Positions 41,914-50,732 of a stretch of 64,000 bases of DNA are shown in pieces. The notes below the pieces were generated by a model. That model searched no databases. It was not told the origin of the DNA and saw only the letters and a program-made list of their open reading frames with translations. The position numbers were made by a program, and so were the translations under genes. Source of the DNA: Desulfonispora thiosulfatigenes DSM 11270 (GTDB lineage Bacteria; Bacillota; Peptococcia; Peptococcales; Desulfonisporaceae); NCBI RefSeq assembly GCF_900176035.1, contig NZ_FWWT01000008.1, positions 62,001-126,000 on the forward strand. Reading direction: 5' to 3'. Within the stretch, counting starts at the first letter, position 1; the number at the start of each line of letters is the position of its first letter.

Positions 41914-43182
41914 TTATTTTTTAATGCTTAATCCTTTTTCTTCATTCCAGTTTATTTGCAACCCAAATTCCTCAGTAACATATTTCCAAGTCAAAGGCAT
42001 ATAAGTAATATCTTTATAATTTAAAAAAGGATATTCTTCATCTTTATTAATATTATTTTCATTTATCTTGATTTGTAAATTAGCTAATTGTGCATAATAT
42101 GCTTTACCTAAAGTATTATTACCACTTAAATCTTGATTTAAAATATCGCTCGCTGTTTCCTTCTTACTAAGGCCTAATCCGTTGGTGTTATCCCAGGTTA
42201 TATTAATTCCTAAAGCCCCACAATAATCCCAAGTTAAAGGTAAATAAGTTATATCCTTATAAATTAAAATAGGAAATTTATTTTTTGTGTTATCCACAAT
42301 CATATCATTAATAGTTACAGGGAAGGTTGGCACAGTTACCCTGATACCATTATCTACCTTAGGTTTACTTGCAGTTGTACTACCAAAAATAAGTGGCTCT
42401 TTTATATTTTCTAAAGTTCTCATTTCAAAATTATTAGCAAGATATTCTAAAAGAGGACGTAAATTTTTTACCGTAGTTGGCATGTCATGAATTAAAATAA
42501 CAGGTTCAATATTTCTATGCTGTAAATTTTTTATTTGCTCTATAGCTTTAGTGGCTAATCTTTTGTCTTTATAAGCCCAATCTCTTGTATCTACATTCCA
42601 ATCCCACATTTGAAATCCTGCTTCTTTAACTGCTTGGATATAGGAGGGTTTCATATGGGGGTGACTCCCATAGGGCACACGAATCAAGTAAGCATCAGTT
42701 CCAGTTACTTTTTTAATATATTCTTTACCTTGAGTCATTTCCTGTACAACCGTATATTTAGATTTATAAAATTTATTCTTATCATGTGTAACCCCGTGCA
42801 TTCCTAACGCATGACCTTCTTTTACCATTCTATTTAAAGTGTCTGAATGTTGTTTCATTCTTGGCTCTAGCATAAAAAAAGTCGCCTTAACATCATATTC
42901 AGCGAGTAAATTTAATAGTTCGTTTGTTGCATAAGATGGACCATCATCTATAGTAAGATAGGCTATCTTTTTTCCACTAGCCTTTTTAACAGGTTCTTTA
43001 ATATTCTTAGGTACTGATGGTTGACCAACATTTTTCACTTGGGTATTAGTGTTTTCTGCGGCGGAGACAACTTCGCCTTCTGAGGGCTTAGGAAAAGAAA
43101 AAATAATAGTAATAGCAATTAACATTACTAGTAAATTTACTATTTTGATGTTTTTAATATTTTTGTCTGTTCTCTTTTTCAT
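41914..43182 (-). CDS. Exported polysaccharide deacetylase with copper-amine-oxidase-like C-terminus
   Basis: 422 residues. A membrane-anchor/signal helix lies at ~14-33. The NodB domain (~70-265) has motifs AYLTIDDGPS (catalytic and metal Asp), GHALGMHGVTHD (metal His), RVPYGSHP, WDWNVDTRDW and ILIHDM. These form a complete catalytic set for removing N- or O-acetyl groups from cell-wall glycans. The C-terminus has two copies of a stalk-domain segment (YKDITYLPLTWDYCGALGIN and YKDITYMPLTWKYVTEEFGL), each followed by a W-x2-x-GL end, as in the lipoprotein at 10449. The ribosome site is weak (GGACGG). Confidence 0.9.
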   Translation of the reverse strand: MKKRTDKNIKNIKIVNLLVMLIAITIIFSFPKPSEGEVVSAAENTNTQVKNVGQPSVPKNIKEPVKKASGKKIAYLTIDDGPSYATNELLNLLAEYDVKATFFMLEPRMKQHSDTLNRMVKEGHALGMHGVTHDKNKFYKSKYTVVQEMTQGKEYIKKVTGTDAYLIRVPYGSHPHMKPSYIQAVKEAGFQMWDWNVDTRDWAYKDKRLATKAIEQIKNLQHRNIEPVILIHDMPTTVKNLRPLLEYLANNFEMRTLENIKEPLIFGSTTASKPKVDNGIRVTVPTFPVTINDMIVDNTKNKFPILIYKDITYLPLTWDYCGALGINITWDNTNGLGLSKKETASDILNQDLSGNNTLGKAYYAQLANLQIKINENNINKDEEYPFLNYKDITYMPLTWKYVTEEFGLQINWNEEKGLSIKK

Positions 43183-43299
43183 GAAATCCCGTCCTAATAA
43201 TGTATTTTTTGTAATAATTAATATTATATCTTAAATAGTTCTTTTATGACAACTAATAAAAATACAAAAAGGTGACAAGTTATTTACAAAACCGTTACA

Positions 43300-43326
43300 A
43301 AAAAACGAACCTTTTAATTAGGCTCG
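43300..43326 (-). terminator. Terminator of the SIMPL-domain gene
   Basis: Arms CGAACCT (43306-43312) and AGGCTCG (43320-43326, with a G-T pair), followed on the minus strand by a run of T residues. Confidence 0.8.
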
Positions 43327-43356
43327 CCTTGTTATATTATATTTTAGATTATTTTT

Positions 43357-44076
43357 TTATTTTATGATATAAGTTATTTTTACCATTACCTGATATTCAA
43401 TATTTTGAGGTTCAATAGGTATCGAGCTATCTTCAGCTTTAGACATTTCATTTGTCATGAAAACAGGATATGAATTAAAGTTTTTTTGCACTTCGATATT
43501 CTTAATTTTAACTATTTGAGATCCAATTGCTGTAGTAACCATTTTTGCTTGAGCTTTAGCATCATTAATCGCCTTTACAATTGCTTCATTTAAGAGCTTT
43601 TGTTGTCCTGTTTCTGATAAAATAAACTCTACGCCACTCATGCTCTCTGCACCATTTTTAATTGCTATATCAATAATTTCTCCTGTTTTAGCTAGGTTTT
43701 TAGTAGTAACTATAATATAGTTAGTTGCCCTATAACCTGTGTTTTCTTCTTGTTCTAAATCATTATTCCATCTAGTTAAGGGATAAAAATTAATATTTTC
43801 GGTTTTAATTTCTTTTTTGTCTATTCCTGAATTTTCTAGCAAGTTAATAACCTTCTTTGTTTTAGCAGAAGTTTCATCCATAATGTTTTTAGATTTTCCT
43901 TCTGTGCTTACTTCAAATCGGATGCTAACTAGATCAGGATCTGCTGATATTTTACCTGTCCCCACAACATCTACCGTAGAAAGATCTTTTACGCTTTCCT
44001 CTGATGCAAAACCAGTAAACATAGCCATAGATAATACTAACATAATTAACAACAATAACTTTCGACATATTTTCAT
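43357..44076 (-). CDS. SIMPL (DUF541) domain exported protein
   Basis: 239 residues with signal peptide MKICRKLLLLIMLVLSMAMF and cleavage near GFAS-E. The SIMPL/DUF541 pattern is VDVVGTGKISADPDLVSIRF, VINLLENSGIDKKEIKTENI, YRATNYIIVTTKNLAKTGEI and EAIVKAINDAKAQAKMV. The family resembles Omp26/YggE; its role is unknown, perhaps in envelope stress. GGGGAG precedes ATG 44076. It is monocistronic. Confidence 0.88.
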   Translation of the reverse strand: MKICRKLLLLIMLVLSMAMFTGFASEESVKDLSTVDVVGTGKISADPDLVSIRFEVSTEGKSKNIMDETSAKTKKVINLLENSGIDKKEIKTENINFYPLTRWNNDLEQEENTGYRATNYIIVTTKNLAKTGEIIDIAIKNGAESMSGVEFILSETGQQKLLNEAIVKAINDAKAQAKMVTTAIGSQIVKIKNIEVQKNFNSYPVFMTNEMSKAEDSSIPIEPQNIEYQVMVKITYIIK

Positions 44077-44111
44077 TTAAATCTCCCCTTTCTTAAGTAT
44101 AGACGTTTATG

Positions 44112-44142
44112 AAATAGAATAAGTTTCCTGATTATTCTATTT
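44112..44142. terminator. Stem-loop after folD
   Basis: Perfect 11-bp arms AAATAGAATAA (44112-44122) and 44132-44142 around a 9-base loop. The U-tract is weak on both strands. It lies 24 bases after folD. Confidence 0.5.
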
Positions 44143-44165
44143 TATCCCGTTTATTCATGGAGAAA

Positions 44166-45011
44166 TTAAATACTTTGCGCCGCCTCTAAAGTATTTTCTA
44201 AAAGCATGGCTATCGTCATAGGCCCTACCCCTCCAGGCACTGGTGTAATGAAACTTGCTACTTCTTTTGCTCCTTCAAATTCGACGTCTCCAGTTAACTT
44301 ACCATTTTCTAAACGATTTATACCCACATCAATTACTATTGCTCCTGGCTTAATCATCTCGGCTGTAATGAAATTAGGTTTTCCAATAGCAGCTATTAAT
44401 ATATCTGCTGCTTTAATTTCCTCGGACAAGTTTTTTGTTTTTGAATGGCAAATTGTTACTGTGGCATTTTGGGCTAATAGCATTAAGGCGATAGGTTTTC
44501 CTACAATATTACTTCTACCTACCACTACTGCCTTTTTCCCAGCTATTTCGATCCCAGTTTCTTTAATTAATCTCATACACCCTTTAGGAGTACAAGCCTC
44601 AAATGTTTTTTCTCCTACTAGCAATTTACCTGTATTTATCGGGTGAAATCCATCTACATCCTTTTCTGGGGATATTTTTAAAATCACTTCTTTTTCATCT
44701 AGATGTTTTGGTAAAGGCAATTGCACCAAAATACCATGAATTTTACTATCTTTATTTAATTTATCAATCAAATCTATCAATTCATTTTGACTTGTAGATT
44801 CAGATATACGATGAATTTCTGAATGCATACCAACTTCAGTACACGCCTTTTCTTTACTCGCTACATAAACCTTGGATGCTGGATCTTCTCCTACTAATAC
44901 AACAGCTAAGCCAGGAATGACTCCATTTGCTTTAAGTGCTTGTACCTTTTCTTTGATTTCTGTTCTAATCTTTTGTGATATTTCTTTTCCACTAATTAAC
45001 TTTGCCTCCAT
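44166..45011 (-). CDS. folD: Bifunctional methylenetetrahydrofolate dehydrogenase/cyclohydrolase
   Basis: Interconverts methylene-, methenyl- and formyl-tetrahydrofolate. 281 residues with [20 protein letters not shown] (catalytic Lys), [14 protein letters not shown], the [16 protein letters not shown] loop, the NADP motif [12 protein letters not shown] and the C-terminal [16 protein letters not shown]. Typical length. It follows a DUF503 gene by 11 bases and is probably co-transcribed. Confidence 0.97.
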   Translation of the reverse strand: MEAKLISGKEISQKIRTEIKEKVQALKANGVIPGLAVVLVGEDPASKVYVASKEKACTEVGMHSEIHRISESTSQNELIDLIDKLNKDSKIHGILVQLPLPKHLDEKEVILKISPEKDVDGFHPINTGKLLVGEKTFEACTPKGCMRLIKETGIEIAGKKAVVVGRSNIVGKPIALMLLAQNATVTICHSKTKNLSEEIKAADILIAAIGKPNFITAEMIKPGAIVIDVGINRLENGKLTGDVEFEGAKEVASFITPVPGGVGPMTIAMLLENTLEAAQSI

Positions 45012-45022
45012 TAAAACTCCCC

Positions 45023-45304
45023 CTAAAAAATATCTTTATCTATTTCAGTTATTTCTAGCTCATAATTTGCTTCGATAAAATCAATTATTTCAGACATTTG
45101 CTTATCAATTATTTGTTTGTTTGTACTAACTATAGACATACCAATTACAGCTATTTGCCACTGATCATTTTCAGCCACTTCAGCTATGGAAACATTAAAC
45201 TTATTCCTAAGTTTAGCCATAATACTTTTGATGATACTTCTTTTTTCCTTTAAAGAGTGCACATACGAAATATGTATTTTAACAATTAAACTACCAATAA
45301 ACAT
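45023..45304 (-). CDS. DUF503 family protein (YlxP-like)
   Basis: 93 residues with a ferredoxin-like beta-alpha-beta: [20 protein letters not shown], then [20 protein letters not shown] and [11 protein letters not shown]. This is the DUF503/YlxP pattern (YlxP is encoded beside infB/rbfA in Bacillus and may act in ribosome assembly). Here it is in front of folD instead. It starts at ATG 45304. Confidence 0.9.
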   Translation of the reverse strand: MFIGSLIVKIHISYVHSLKEKRSIIKSIMAKLRNKFNVSIAEVAENDQWQIAVIGMSIVSTNKQIIDKQMSEIIDFIEANYELEITEIDKDIF

Positions 45305-45356
45305 TTAAAACACCCTTTGTTAAATTATTATTTTATTAATTCTCGTTATCTTAATC

Positions 45357-46472
45357 TTATTCCTGCGCCATAGTCCAAATGTCGTCTACCGTTTTGCTCG
45401 TAGATTCTGGTTTTTTTAAATAAGATGCCATTTCTTTTACTTGTTTAATTTTTACCGGATTCTCTAATAATAAATTCATCTCAGTAATTAAATCATCAAT
45501 TTTCCGAACCTTTACTGCTAATCCCCTATTTAATAAAAAATGAGTATTTCTATCTTCTTGGCCTGGTAAAGAAGACAATATTAAAATAGGAAGTTTCATA
45601 GTCAGAGCTTCTGCTATCGTAACTCCACCTGGCTTACTGATTAAAATATCGCAAGCAGACATTACCTTTGCTATATTAGTAACATAACCATAAATATGTA
45701 ATTTATTTTGGAATTTTAATTCTTCTAGATCAGCCTTTAATTTTTCATTTTTTCCCGCTATAACGATAACCTGTAGATCTGATTCTTTTAATAATTTTTT
45801 TGTGATTTCTTTAATATTTCCAAGACCTAGTCCTCCACCCATAATAAGGGCAGTAGGGCAGTCCTCTAGATTCAATTCTGTGCGCATCTGTTGTTTCGAA
45901 TATACTTCTTTAAATTGTTTTCTTATTGGAATCCCATAATCTTTAATTTTCTTAGTATCTATATCTTCTTTGATTAAAGGGTTTATTAAATCTATATCTG
46001 GTATCACAAATAAATCTACTTGTGGCTGTACCCAGAAATTATGAACTGTATAGTCTGTAATACAGGCAATCAAAGGTGCGTTTATTTTTTCTTTCTTTTT
46101 TAAAACTGATAAAATGCTCACAGGAAATGCATGTGTACAGACAATTACATCTGGCTTAAAATCTTGCAACAGTTTATCCATTTTAGGTGATAATAAATGG
46201 GAGAGAACTTGTCCTAAATCTACTAAACCGTCTCCTTCTTCAGCTTGTTGATATAGGTAACCCCAAAGTTTAGGTGTAAATTTTAAGGTCTCCATATAAC
46301 TTCCTACTACCACTTTATTAAATAATGTATTAATATAGTGAAATGTATCTACTATTTTTACTTCTGATCTTTCTGACCTTGACTTTATTTCTTCATTTAA
46401 CGAATAGGCAACACTATCATGACCTGAACCAATAGATACTGAAAAGATTAATATTTTAAGAGGTTTTAGCAC
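45357..46472 (-). CDS. GT28-type glycosyltransferase (UgtP/MGDG-synthase-like)
   Basis: 371 residues. The N-terminus ILIFSVSIGSGHDSVAYSL is the acceptor-domain glycine loop of the MGDG-synthase/UgtP group. A middle segment has VCTHAFPVSILSVL and CITDYTVHNFWVQPQVDLFV. The donor domain has LIMGGGLGLGNIKEI, SKPGGVTIAEALTMKLP and PGQEDRNTHFLLNRG (UDP-sugar motif). It probably glycosylates diacylglycerol using a UDP-sugar, at the inner membrane face. GTG 46472 has AAAGGAG upstream. It is divergent from the PP-loop gene. Confidence 0.9.
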   Translation of the reverse strand: MLKPLKILIFSVSIGSGHDSVAYSLNEEIKSRSERSEVKIVDTFHYINTLFNKVVVGSYMETLKFTPKLWGYLYQQAEEGDGLVDLGQVLSHLLSPKMDKLLQDFKPDVIVCTHAFPVSILSVLKKKEKINAPLIACITDYTVHNFWVQPQVDLFVIPDIDLINPLIKEDIDTKKIKDYGIPIRKQFKEVYSKQQMRTELNLEDCPTALIMGGGLGLGNIKEITKKLLKESDLQVIVIAGKNEKLKADLEELKFQNKLHIYGYVTNIAKVMSACDILISKPGGVTIAEALTMKLPILILSSLPGQEDRNTHFLLNRGLAVKVRKIDDLITEMNLLLENPVKIKQVKEMASYLKKPESTSKTVDDIWTMAQE

Positions 46473-46514
46473 TATATATCTCCTTTCGAAATCATAAAAA
46501 AGAAGGTGACTTTA

Positions 46515-47243
46515 ATGTGGCGCAACTATAAGCATCCCATGTTTACAAAAGTAAAAAAGGCAATGTATAAATATAATATGATAGAAGATAATGACACCAT
46601 TGCGGTGGGTGTTTCAGGAGGAAAGGATAGTATTTTTCTACTTAACTCTTTAGCTGTCTTAAAAGAAATCCTCCCTGTAAAATTTAATATTATCGCAATT
46701 ACTTTAGATTTAGGTTATGAAAATGATTATTCTACTGTAGAAAAGTATTGTAAAAGCTTAAATATACCTTACCATATCAAAAATACGGATATAGCGAAAG
46801 TTGTTTTTGATGAACGTAAAGAAAAAAGTCCATGTTCCTTATGTGCAAAAATGCGTAGAGGGGCTTTAAATAATTTTGCTAAAGAATTAGGTTGTAACAA
46901 GGTTGCACTTGGTCATCACAGTGATGACGCTATTGAAACCTTTATGCTAAGCCTTCACTATGAAGGTAGGATTCATTGTTTTGCCCCGAGCACTTATCTA
47001 AGTAGAATTGATTTAACTGTGGTTAGACCTTTAATATTTATAGCTGAAAAGGATATTATTTATCTAGTTAAAAAGTTTGACCTTCCAATAGTGGTTAATA
47101 ACTGTCCTGCAAATGGAAAAACTAAACGCCAAGAAGTTAAAGATTTACTTAGTGATATGAAAAAAAATAACCCGTTAGTCAAAGATCATATGCTAAGTGC
47201 TATTATAAATACTATCTGGAAAGGCCAAACTAATACTGAATAA
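46515..47243 (+). CDS. TtcA-family PP-loop ATPase (tRNA thiolation type)
   Basis: 242 residues. The PP-loop VGVSGGKDSIFLL activates a tRNA base by adenylation. The CSLCAKMRRGAL motif, NKVALGHHSDDAIETFMLSL and the later NCPANGKTKRQEVKDLL match TtcA-like enzymes that use a 4Fe-4S cluster to make 2-thiocytidine. ATG 46515 is preferred because AAGGTG is six bases upstream; GTG 46506 is part of the ribosome site. Its stop codon is the first triplet of a heptamer repeat. Confidence 0.88.
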   Translation: MWRNYKHPMFTKVKKAMYKYNMIEDNDTIAVGVSGGKDSIFLLNSLAVLKEILPVKFNIIAITLDLGYENDYSTVEKYCKSLNIPYHIKNTDIAKVVFDERKEKSPCSLCAKMRRGALNNFAKELGCNKVALGHHSDDAIETFMLSLHYEGRIHCFAPSTYLSRIDLTVVRPLIFIAEKDIIYLVKKFDLPIVVNNCPANGKTKRQEVKDLLSDMKKNNPLVKDHMLSAIINTIWKGQTNTE

Positions 47244-47275
47244 CTAATAACTAATAACTAATAACTAATAACTAA
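47241..47275. repeat. Five perfect tandem copies of TAACTAA
   Basis: A 7-bp unit repeated five times without error (47241-47275), starting exactly at the stop codon of the PP-loop gene. Because 7 is not a multiple of 3 it places stop codons in all three frames. It is too short and unit-tight to be a CRISPR array. Confidence 0.95.
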
Positions 47276-47279
47276 GTTT

Positions 47280-47324
47280 AAGGGTAAATTATCTTTGAAA
47301 ACCGTTCACTGATAGTTTACCCTT
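47280..47324 (+). terminator. Terminator after the PP-loop gene
   Basis: Arms AAGGGTAAA (47280-47288) and TTTACCCTT (47316-47324), with possible inner pairing, followed by TCTTTTGC. The convergent nth gene ends inside the right arm (stop at 47317). Confidence 0.65.
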
Positions 47325-47937
47325 TCTTTTGCTCAAAATTACATAGACCTCTTAGCTGGCACTCCTCACACATAGGATTTCTAGCTTTACAGACCAATCT
47401 ACCATGCCAAATTAACCAATGATGAGCATCTGACCAAGATTCCTTAGGGATTACATCCATTAGTTGTTTTTCGGTTTCTAAGGTGTCTTTTCCTGCCACT
47501 AATCCTAAACGATTACTCACTCTAAATACATGTGTATCTACGGCAATAGATGGGATATTAAATGCACAGCTTAATACTACATTAGCCGTTTTACGACCTA
47601 CCCCTGGTAAGTTCATTAAATCTTCTCGATTTTGTGGTACTTGTCCATTATGTTTTTCTACTAGTAAGTTACAAGTAGCAATAATATTTTTACTTTTATT
47701 TTTATACAGTCCAATTGTTTTTATATACTCTGCTAATTCTTCAGGTTTTAAAGCTCCTAAAAGAGCAGGACTAGGATATTTATCAAAAAGGGTTATGGTA
47801 ACCTTATTAACTTGATTATCATTAGTTTGAGCTGAAAGAATTGTGGCTATTAGTAGCTCAAAAGGGTTTCTATAAAAAAGTGCCGTTTTCACATCTGGAT
47901 ACAGTTCTTTTAATCTTTCTATAATTTTCTTTTTCAT
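47317..47937 (-). CDS. nth: Endonuclease III
   Basis: A DNA glycosylase/AP lyase for oxidised pyrimidines. 206 residues: helix-hairpin-helix LPGVGRKTANVVLSCAF with catalytic Lys, catalytic Asp in AVDTHVFRVSNRLGL, and a C-terminal 4Fe-4S loop C-x6-C-x2-C-x5-C (CKARNPMCEECQLRGLC). All essential residues are present. It is monocistronic, converging on the PP-loop gene. Confidence 0.97.
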   Translation of the reverse strand: MKKKIIERLKELYPDVKTALFYRNPFELLIATILSAQTNDNQVNKVTITLFDKYPSPALLGALKPEELAEYIKTIGLYKNKSKNIIATCNLLVEKHNGQVPQNREDLMNLPGVGRKTANVVLSCAFNIPSIAVDTHVFRVSNRLGLVAGKDTLETEKQLMDVIPKESWSDAHHWLIWHGRLVCKARNPMCEECQLRGLCNFEQKKG

Positions 47938-47973
47938 CTAGGCAAACTCCTTTCTAATTAAAAGAATTGAAAA

Positions 47974-47998
47974 AAGAGTCTTATTTAATAAGACTCTT
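47974..47998 (-). terminator. Terminator after mecA
   Basis: Inverted repeat with 12-bp arms AAGAGTCTTATT around one base, with a run of T residues on the minus strand. It lies 10 bases past the mecA stop. Confidence 0.85.
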
Positions 47999-48007
47999 AA
48001 AAAAACT

Positions 48008-48664
48008 TTATAATGAACCTAAAACATTAATTGCATTATCTTTAATTAATAACTCACCGTGTTCATCTAGAAAACTACTATCATAAATTTTGCTTTGTCC
48101 ATATTCCCCTATTCTCACTCTTTGATATTCAGAAACTTGTTCAGCTATTTTAAATACTAAATAGTAACTGTTCTTAAACTTATAAAGAGAGCTAACTCCT
48201 TCAAAATCAGAAGTCATGGTTTTACTTAGTTGAACTGCATTTTCAAAACTTGCAAATGCATATACTAAATCCTTACTTAAATAGGGACTTAAATCTTCTT
48301 CTTCGCTCTCATCTAGGTCACTCATATAATCTTCAAACTGTTCTATATCTTCCATCATTTCGTCAGCGGTTCTAAAGAGTAAGTTTTTTTCTTTGTTAGT
48401 ATGCCTTTTTTGTTTTTGCTTTAACTTAGTAACAATAACGACTAAACTCTCGGAAGTCATTGGATATGCTTCGACCATTAACTGAGTATCTGAATCGACT
48501 TCAAAACCACATTCGTTATAAGCCTGCTCTAACATTTCTTGAAATAATTCCTGTGCTCTGGGACTATTTGGCATGAGGTCCCACTTTTTCACTTGTTTTC
48601 TTTCTAAATCTTCACTACTGATAATGATTTGAATTTTATCTTCATTGATACGTTTAAACTTCAT
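48008..48664 (-). CDS. mecA: Adaptor protein MecA
   Basis: MecA delivers substrates such as ComK to ClpC/ClpP in Bacillus. The 218-residue protein has the N-terminal substrate-binding domain (MKFKRINEDKIQIIISSEDL, then WDLMPNSPRAQELFQEMLEQ), an acidic linker (~110-125) and the C-terminal ClpC-binding domain (VYAFASFENAVQLSKTM, SLYKFKNSYYLVF, YGQ). GAGGAGG precedes ATG 48664. It is monocistronic. Its presence implies a ClpC-type protease in the host. Confidence 0.95.
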   Translation of the reverse strand: MKFKRINEDKIQIIISSEDLERKQVKKWDLMPNSPRAQELFQEMLEQAYNECGFEVDSDTQLMVEAYPMTSESLVVIVTKLKQKQKRHTNKEKNLLFRTADEMMEDIEQFEDYMSDLDESEEEDLSPYLSKDLVYAFASFENAVQLSKTMTSDFEGVSSLYKFKNSYYLVFKIAEQVSEYQRVRIGEYGQSKIYDSSFLDEHGELLIKDNAINVLGSL

Positions 48665-48763
48665 TGAAACATCCTCCTCTCGAAGGGGAATGTATTTTAT
48701 AATATATGTTATTAACTAGTGATGTCAATATAAACTTAAACATTTATTCCCTCTCCATTAATC

Positions 48764-49276
48764 TTATAATAATAACTCCGCTTTCTTTAAATCTATTTCT
48801 ATTTTTTCTAATATATCCATTGTTTTAGCTTCAACTGTATGCAAATGAACTCCTTTTGTCAAGACAGCTAAAGGCTCTGCTTTTTTTTCTATGAGATTAT
48901 CAACAAAGTTATTTACATCATCTATACTTTCCAACATTAAATTACCTTTAATTTCTCCGTAAAGGGGGTGTTCAATATAAACATCTAAAACCTTACCACC
49001 CATTTTCACTATTATTTCTAATTCTTTTCTCATGTCTTCATAAGTTTCATGTATGCAAGGTAAAATTTTTTTAACTCTACTATTATCTTGTGATTTAGCA
49101 ATAAAATATCCTTGAGGAGTAGCGACGATTTCTTCGCCCTGAGCGCGTAACAAAGCTATATCTTGCACTATTACTTGCCTACTGACCCCTAGCTTTTCTG
49201 CTAAATCTCCGCCTTTAACAGGTTTGAAGGAATTTTGCAAAATATCCATAATAATAACTCGACGATTTTCTGCCAT
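48764..49276 (-). CDS. niaR: NiaR family transcriptional repressor (niacin-responsive)
   Basis: Represses NAD synthesis and niacin uptake genes when niacin is present. 170 residues: the N-terminal HTH_11 (PVKGGDLAEKLGVSRQVIVQ) and the 3H domain with its conserved His positions (ILPCIHETYEDMRKEL, YIEHPLYGEIKGNLML, KGVHLHTVEA). GGGAGG precedes ATG 49276. No NAD gene lies beside it, so its targets are outside the window or it is autoregulated. Confidence 0.93.
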   Translation of the reverse strand: MAENRRVIIMDILQNSFKPVKGGDLAEKLGVSRQVIVQDIALLRAQGEEIVATPQGYFIAKSQDNSRVKKILPCIHETYEDMRKELEIIVKMGGKVLDVYIEHPLYGEIKGNLMLESIDDVNNFVDNLIEKKAEPLAVLTKGVHLHTVEAKTMDILEKIEIDLKKAELLL

Positions 49277-49408
49277 CTCTACTACCTCCCTTATCTGAAT
49301 TATGCCGTATAATTAATAATTTTGCAAACTCAAATGATATGTTTTTATCATCTTTCTATATAATATGATAAAGATGTAATTATTTTACTACTTATTATCT
49401 TAATAAAA

Positions 49409-49444
49409 AAATATGCTATCCCATATTTATGAGATAGCATATTT
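49409..49444. terminator. Bidirectional terminator after the ferredoxin gene
   Basis: Perfect 12-bp arms AAATATGCTATC (49409-49420) and 49433-49444, with A-run on the left and T-run on the right. Confidence 0.85.
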
Positions 49445-49445
49445 T

Positions 49446-49631
49446 TTATTCTTCTATAATTGCATCCGTAGGGCAAATATCTTTAGCCTCTACTGCACTG
49501 TCTTTTAATTCAGCAGTTATTTCTGCAATTACATCGGCCTTACCGCTTCCATTCCAATCATATACTTCTGGACAAAGAGCAATACAAGAGCCACAAGCAA
49601 TACATAATTCTTGGTCAACATATAAATTCAT
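49446..49631 (-). CDS. Small 4Fe-4S ferredoxin
   Basis: 61 residues. It starts MNLYVDQELCIACGSCIALC and has a later ICPTDAI. The cluster ligands are C-x2-C-x2-C from the first motif plus the distal Cys, so it is a single-cluster ferredoxin; a fourth Cys in the first motif may form the usual disulfide. It is acidic, as electron carriers are. ATG 49631 has AGGGGTG upstream. It could carry electrons for pyruvate:ferredoxin oxidoreductase encoded in the same window. Confidence 0.93.
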   Translation of the reverse strand: MNLYVDQELCIACGSCIALCPEVYDWNGSGKADVIAEITAELKDSAVEAKDICPTDAIIEE

Positions 49632-49698
49632 CTTCAACACCCCTTTTTTTAATATAAACATATATATACATTTCCCATTTTACCAATGTTTTATACAT

Positions 49699-50439
49699 CT
49701 AACCAATTTTTTTAAACTTCTCTGGCCCTTGCTTACAGATAGGACATTTTTCAGGTGGCTTTTCACCTACATGAATATGCTGACAAACAACACACTCCCA
49801 CTTATCACCAGTAGCCTTTTCTTTATCTTGATTTTTTAATTCACGATATCGTTCATATGTAGTTGCTCCTTGCTCACCTGTATCCTGAGCTGAAATAACG
49901 TCTACTATAAATAAAGTATGACTACCTAAATCTATAGATTTTTCTACTTTACAATCAAACCACGCAATAGATTGCTTGATAACAGGATTACCTAGTTGAG
50001 TTAAAGAATGTTCTATACCTTCAAATTTATCTATATTTCTGCCCGAATTATAGCCAAATCTACTTACAATATCTAAACAATCATCACTTAAAATACAAAT
50101 ACTTAAACTTCCAGATGCTGTAATATGTTCATGAGTAAGGTTATTTTTATTAATACCCACAGCTACCCTTACTGGACTACTAGTTATTTGAAATACAGTA
50201 TTACATATTTGTCCGTTAATTTTTCCATCTTTAGCTGATCCAACCATAAATAAACCATATTGAATTTTAAATAATGCATTTCGAATAGCCTTTTGTTCTT
50301 CTGGGCTAGTAGAAAGTTCAATCTCTCCTAACAATTCAAAAACTTCTGGACCATAATCGCATTCTGGACATTTATCAGGAGGATTATCACCAACATGAAT
50401 ATAATTACATACTGTACACTTCCATTTTTTAGTTAACAT
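49699..50439 (-). CDS. Flavin reductase flanked by two rubredoxin-like domains
   Basis: 246 residues. Domain 1 (~1-38) is a rubredoxin-like knuckle pair (WKCTVCNYIHVGDNPPDKCP, then ECD). Domain 2 (~50-205) is an FMN-binding flavin-reductase domain (FMVGSAKDGKINGQICNTVF, GSLSICILS, HTLFIVDVISAQDTG). Domain 3 (~212-246) is a second rubredoxin-like unit (WECVVCQHIHVGEKPPEKCP, then IC). Known high-molecular-weight rubredoxins have the flavin domain with one rubredoxin; here it is sandwiched. The likely role is electron transfer to an oxygen- or NO-reducing flavodiiron protein. TGGAGG precedes ATG 50439. Confidence 0.9.
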   Translation of the reverse strand: MLTKKWKCTVCNYIHVGDNPPDKCPECDYGPEVFELLGEIELSTSPEEQKAIRNALFKIQYGLFMVGSAKDGKINGQICNTVFQITSSPVRVAVGINKNNLTHEHITASGSLSICILSDDCLDIVSRFGYNSGRNIDKFEGIEHSLTQLGNPVIKQSIAWFDCKVEKSIDLGSHTLFIVDVISAQDTGEQGATTYERYRELKNQDKEKATGDKWECVVCQHIHVGEKPPEKCPICKQGPEKFKKIG

Positions 50440-50732
50440 TTCAAACCTCCATTAATAGTTTTTTCTTTTTACTAAACAAACAGGAAAATTCATCTATCTT
50501 TAATATATATGCTATGAACTTAAATTTCAATAAAGGAGAATTAAATGTGTAAGAATATTAAATATATACTATAAACCTCTATCTGTAACACATAAACATT
50601 CAATGTGTTTAAAATTCCTCAAAATATAAAAGCTCCTCTTGTAGTAAACAGTTTTTTTACCTGTCTACTACAAGGGAGCATATCATTAATTTTAAAACTC
50701 GTCAGATAAATATATCAGCTTAAAATCAATAC
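50440..50732. other. ~290-base intergenic region
   Basis: Contains the terminator of the CBS gene (50628-50680) and an AT-rich stretch upstream of the flavin-reductase gene. No convincing promoter pair or reading frame was seen. Confidence 0.5.
50628..50680 (-). terminator. Terminator of the DUF3892-CBS genes
   Basis: Long stem 50632-50646 / 50666-50679 with a single bulge, followed on the minus strand by TTTTATATTTT. Confidence 0.8.

Noticed and set aside
47241-47275. CRISPR-like array
   Set aside because: The unit is only 7 bp with no spacers, and there are no cas genes nearby.
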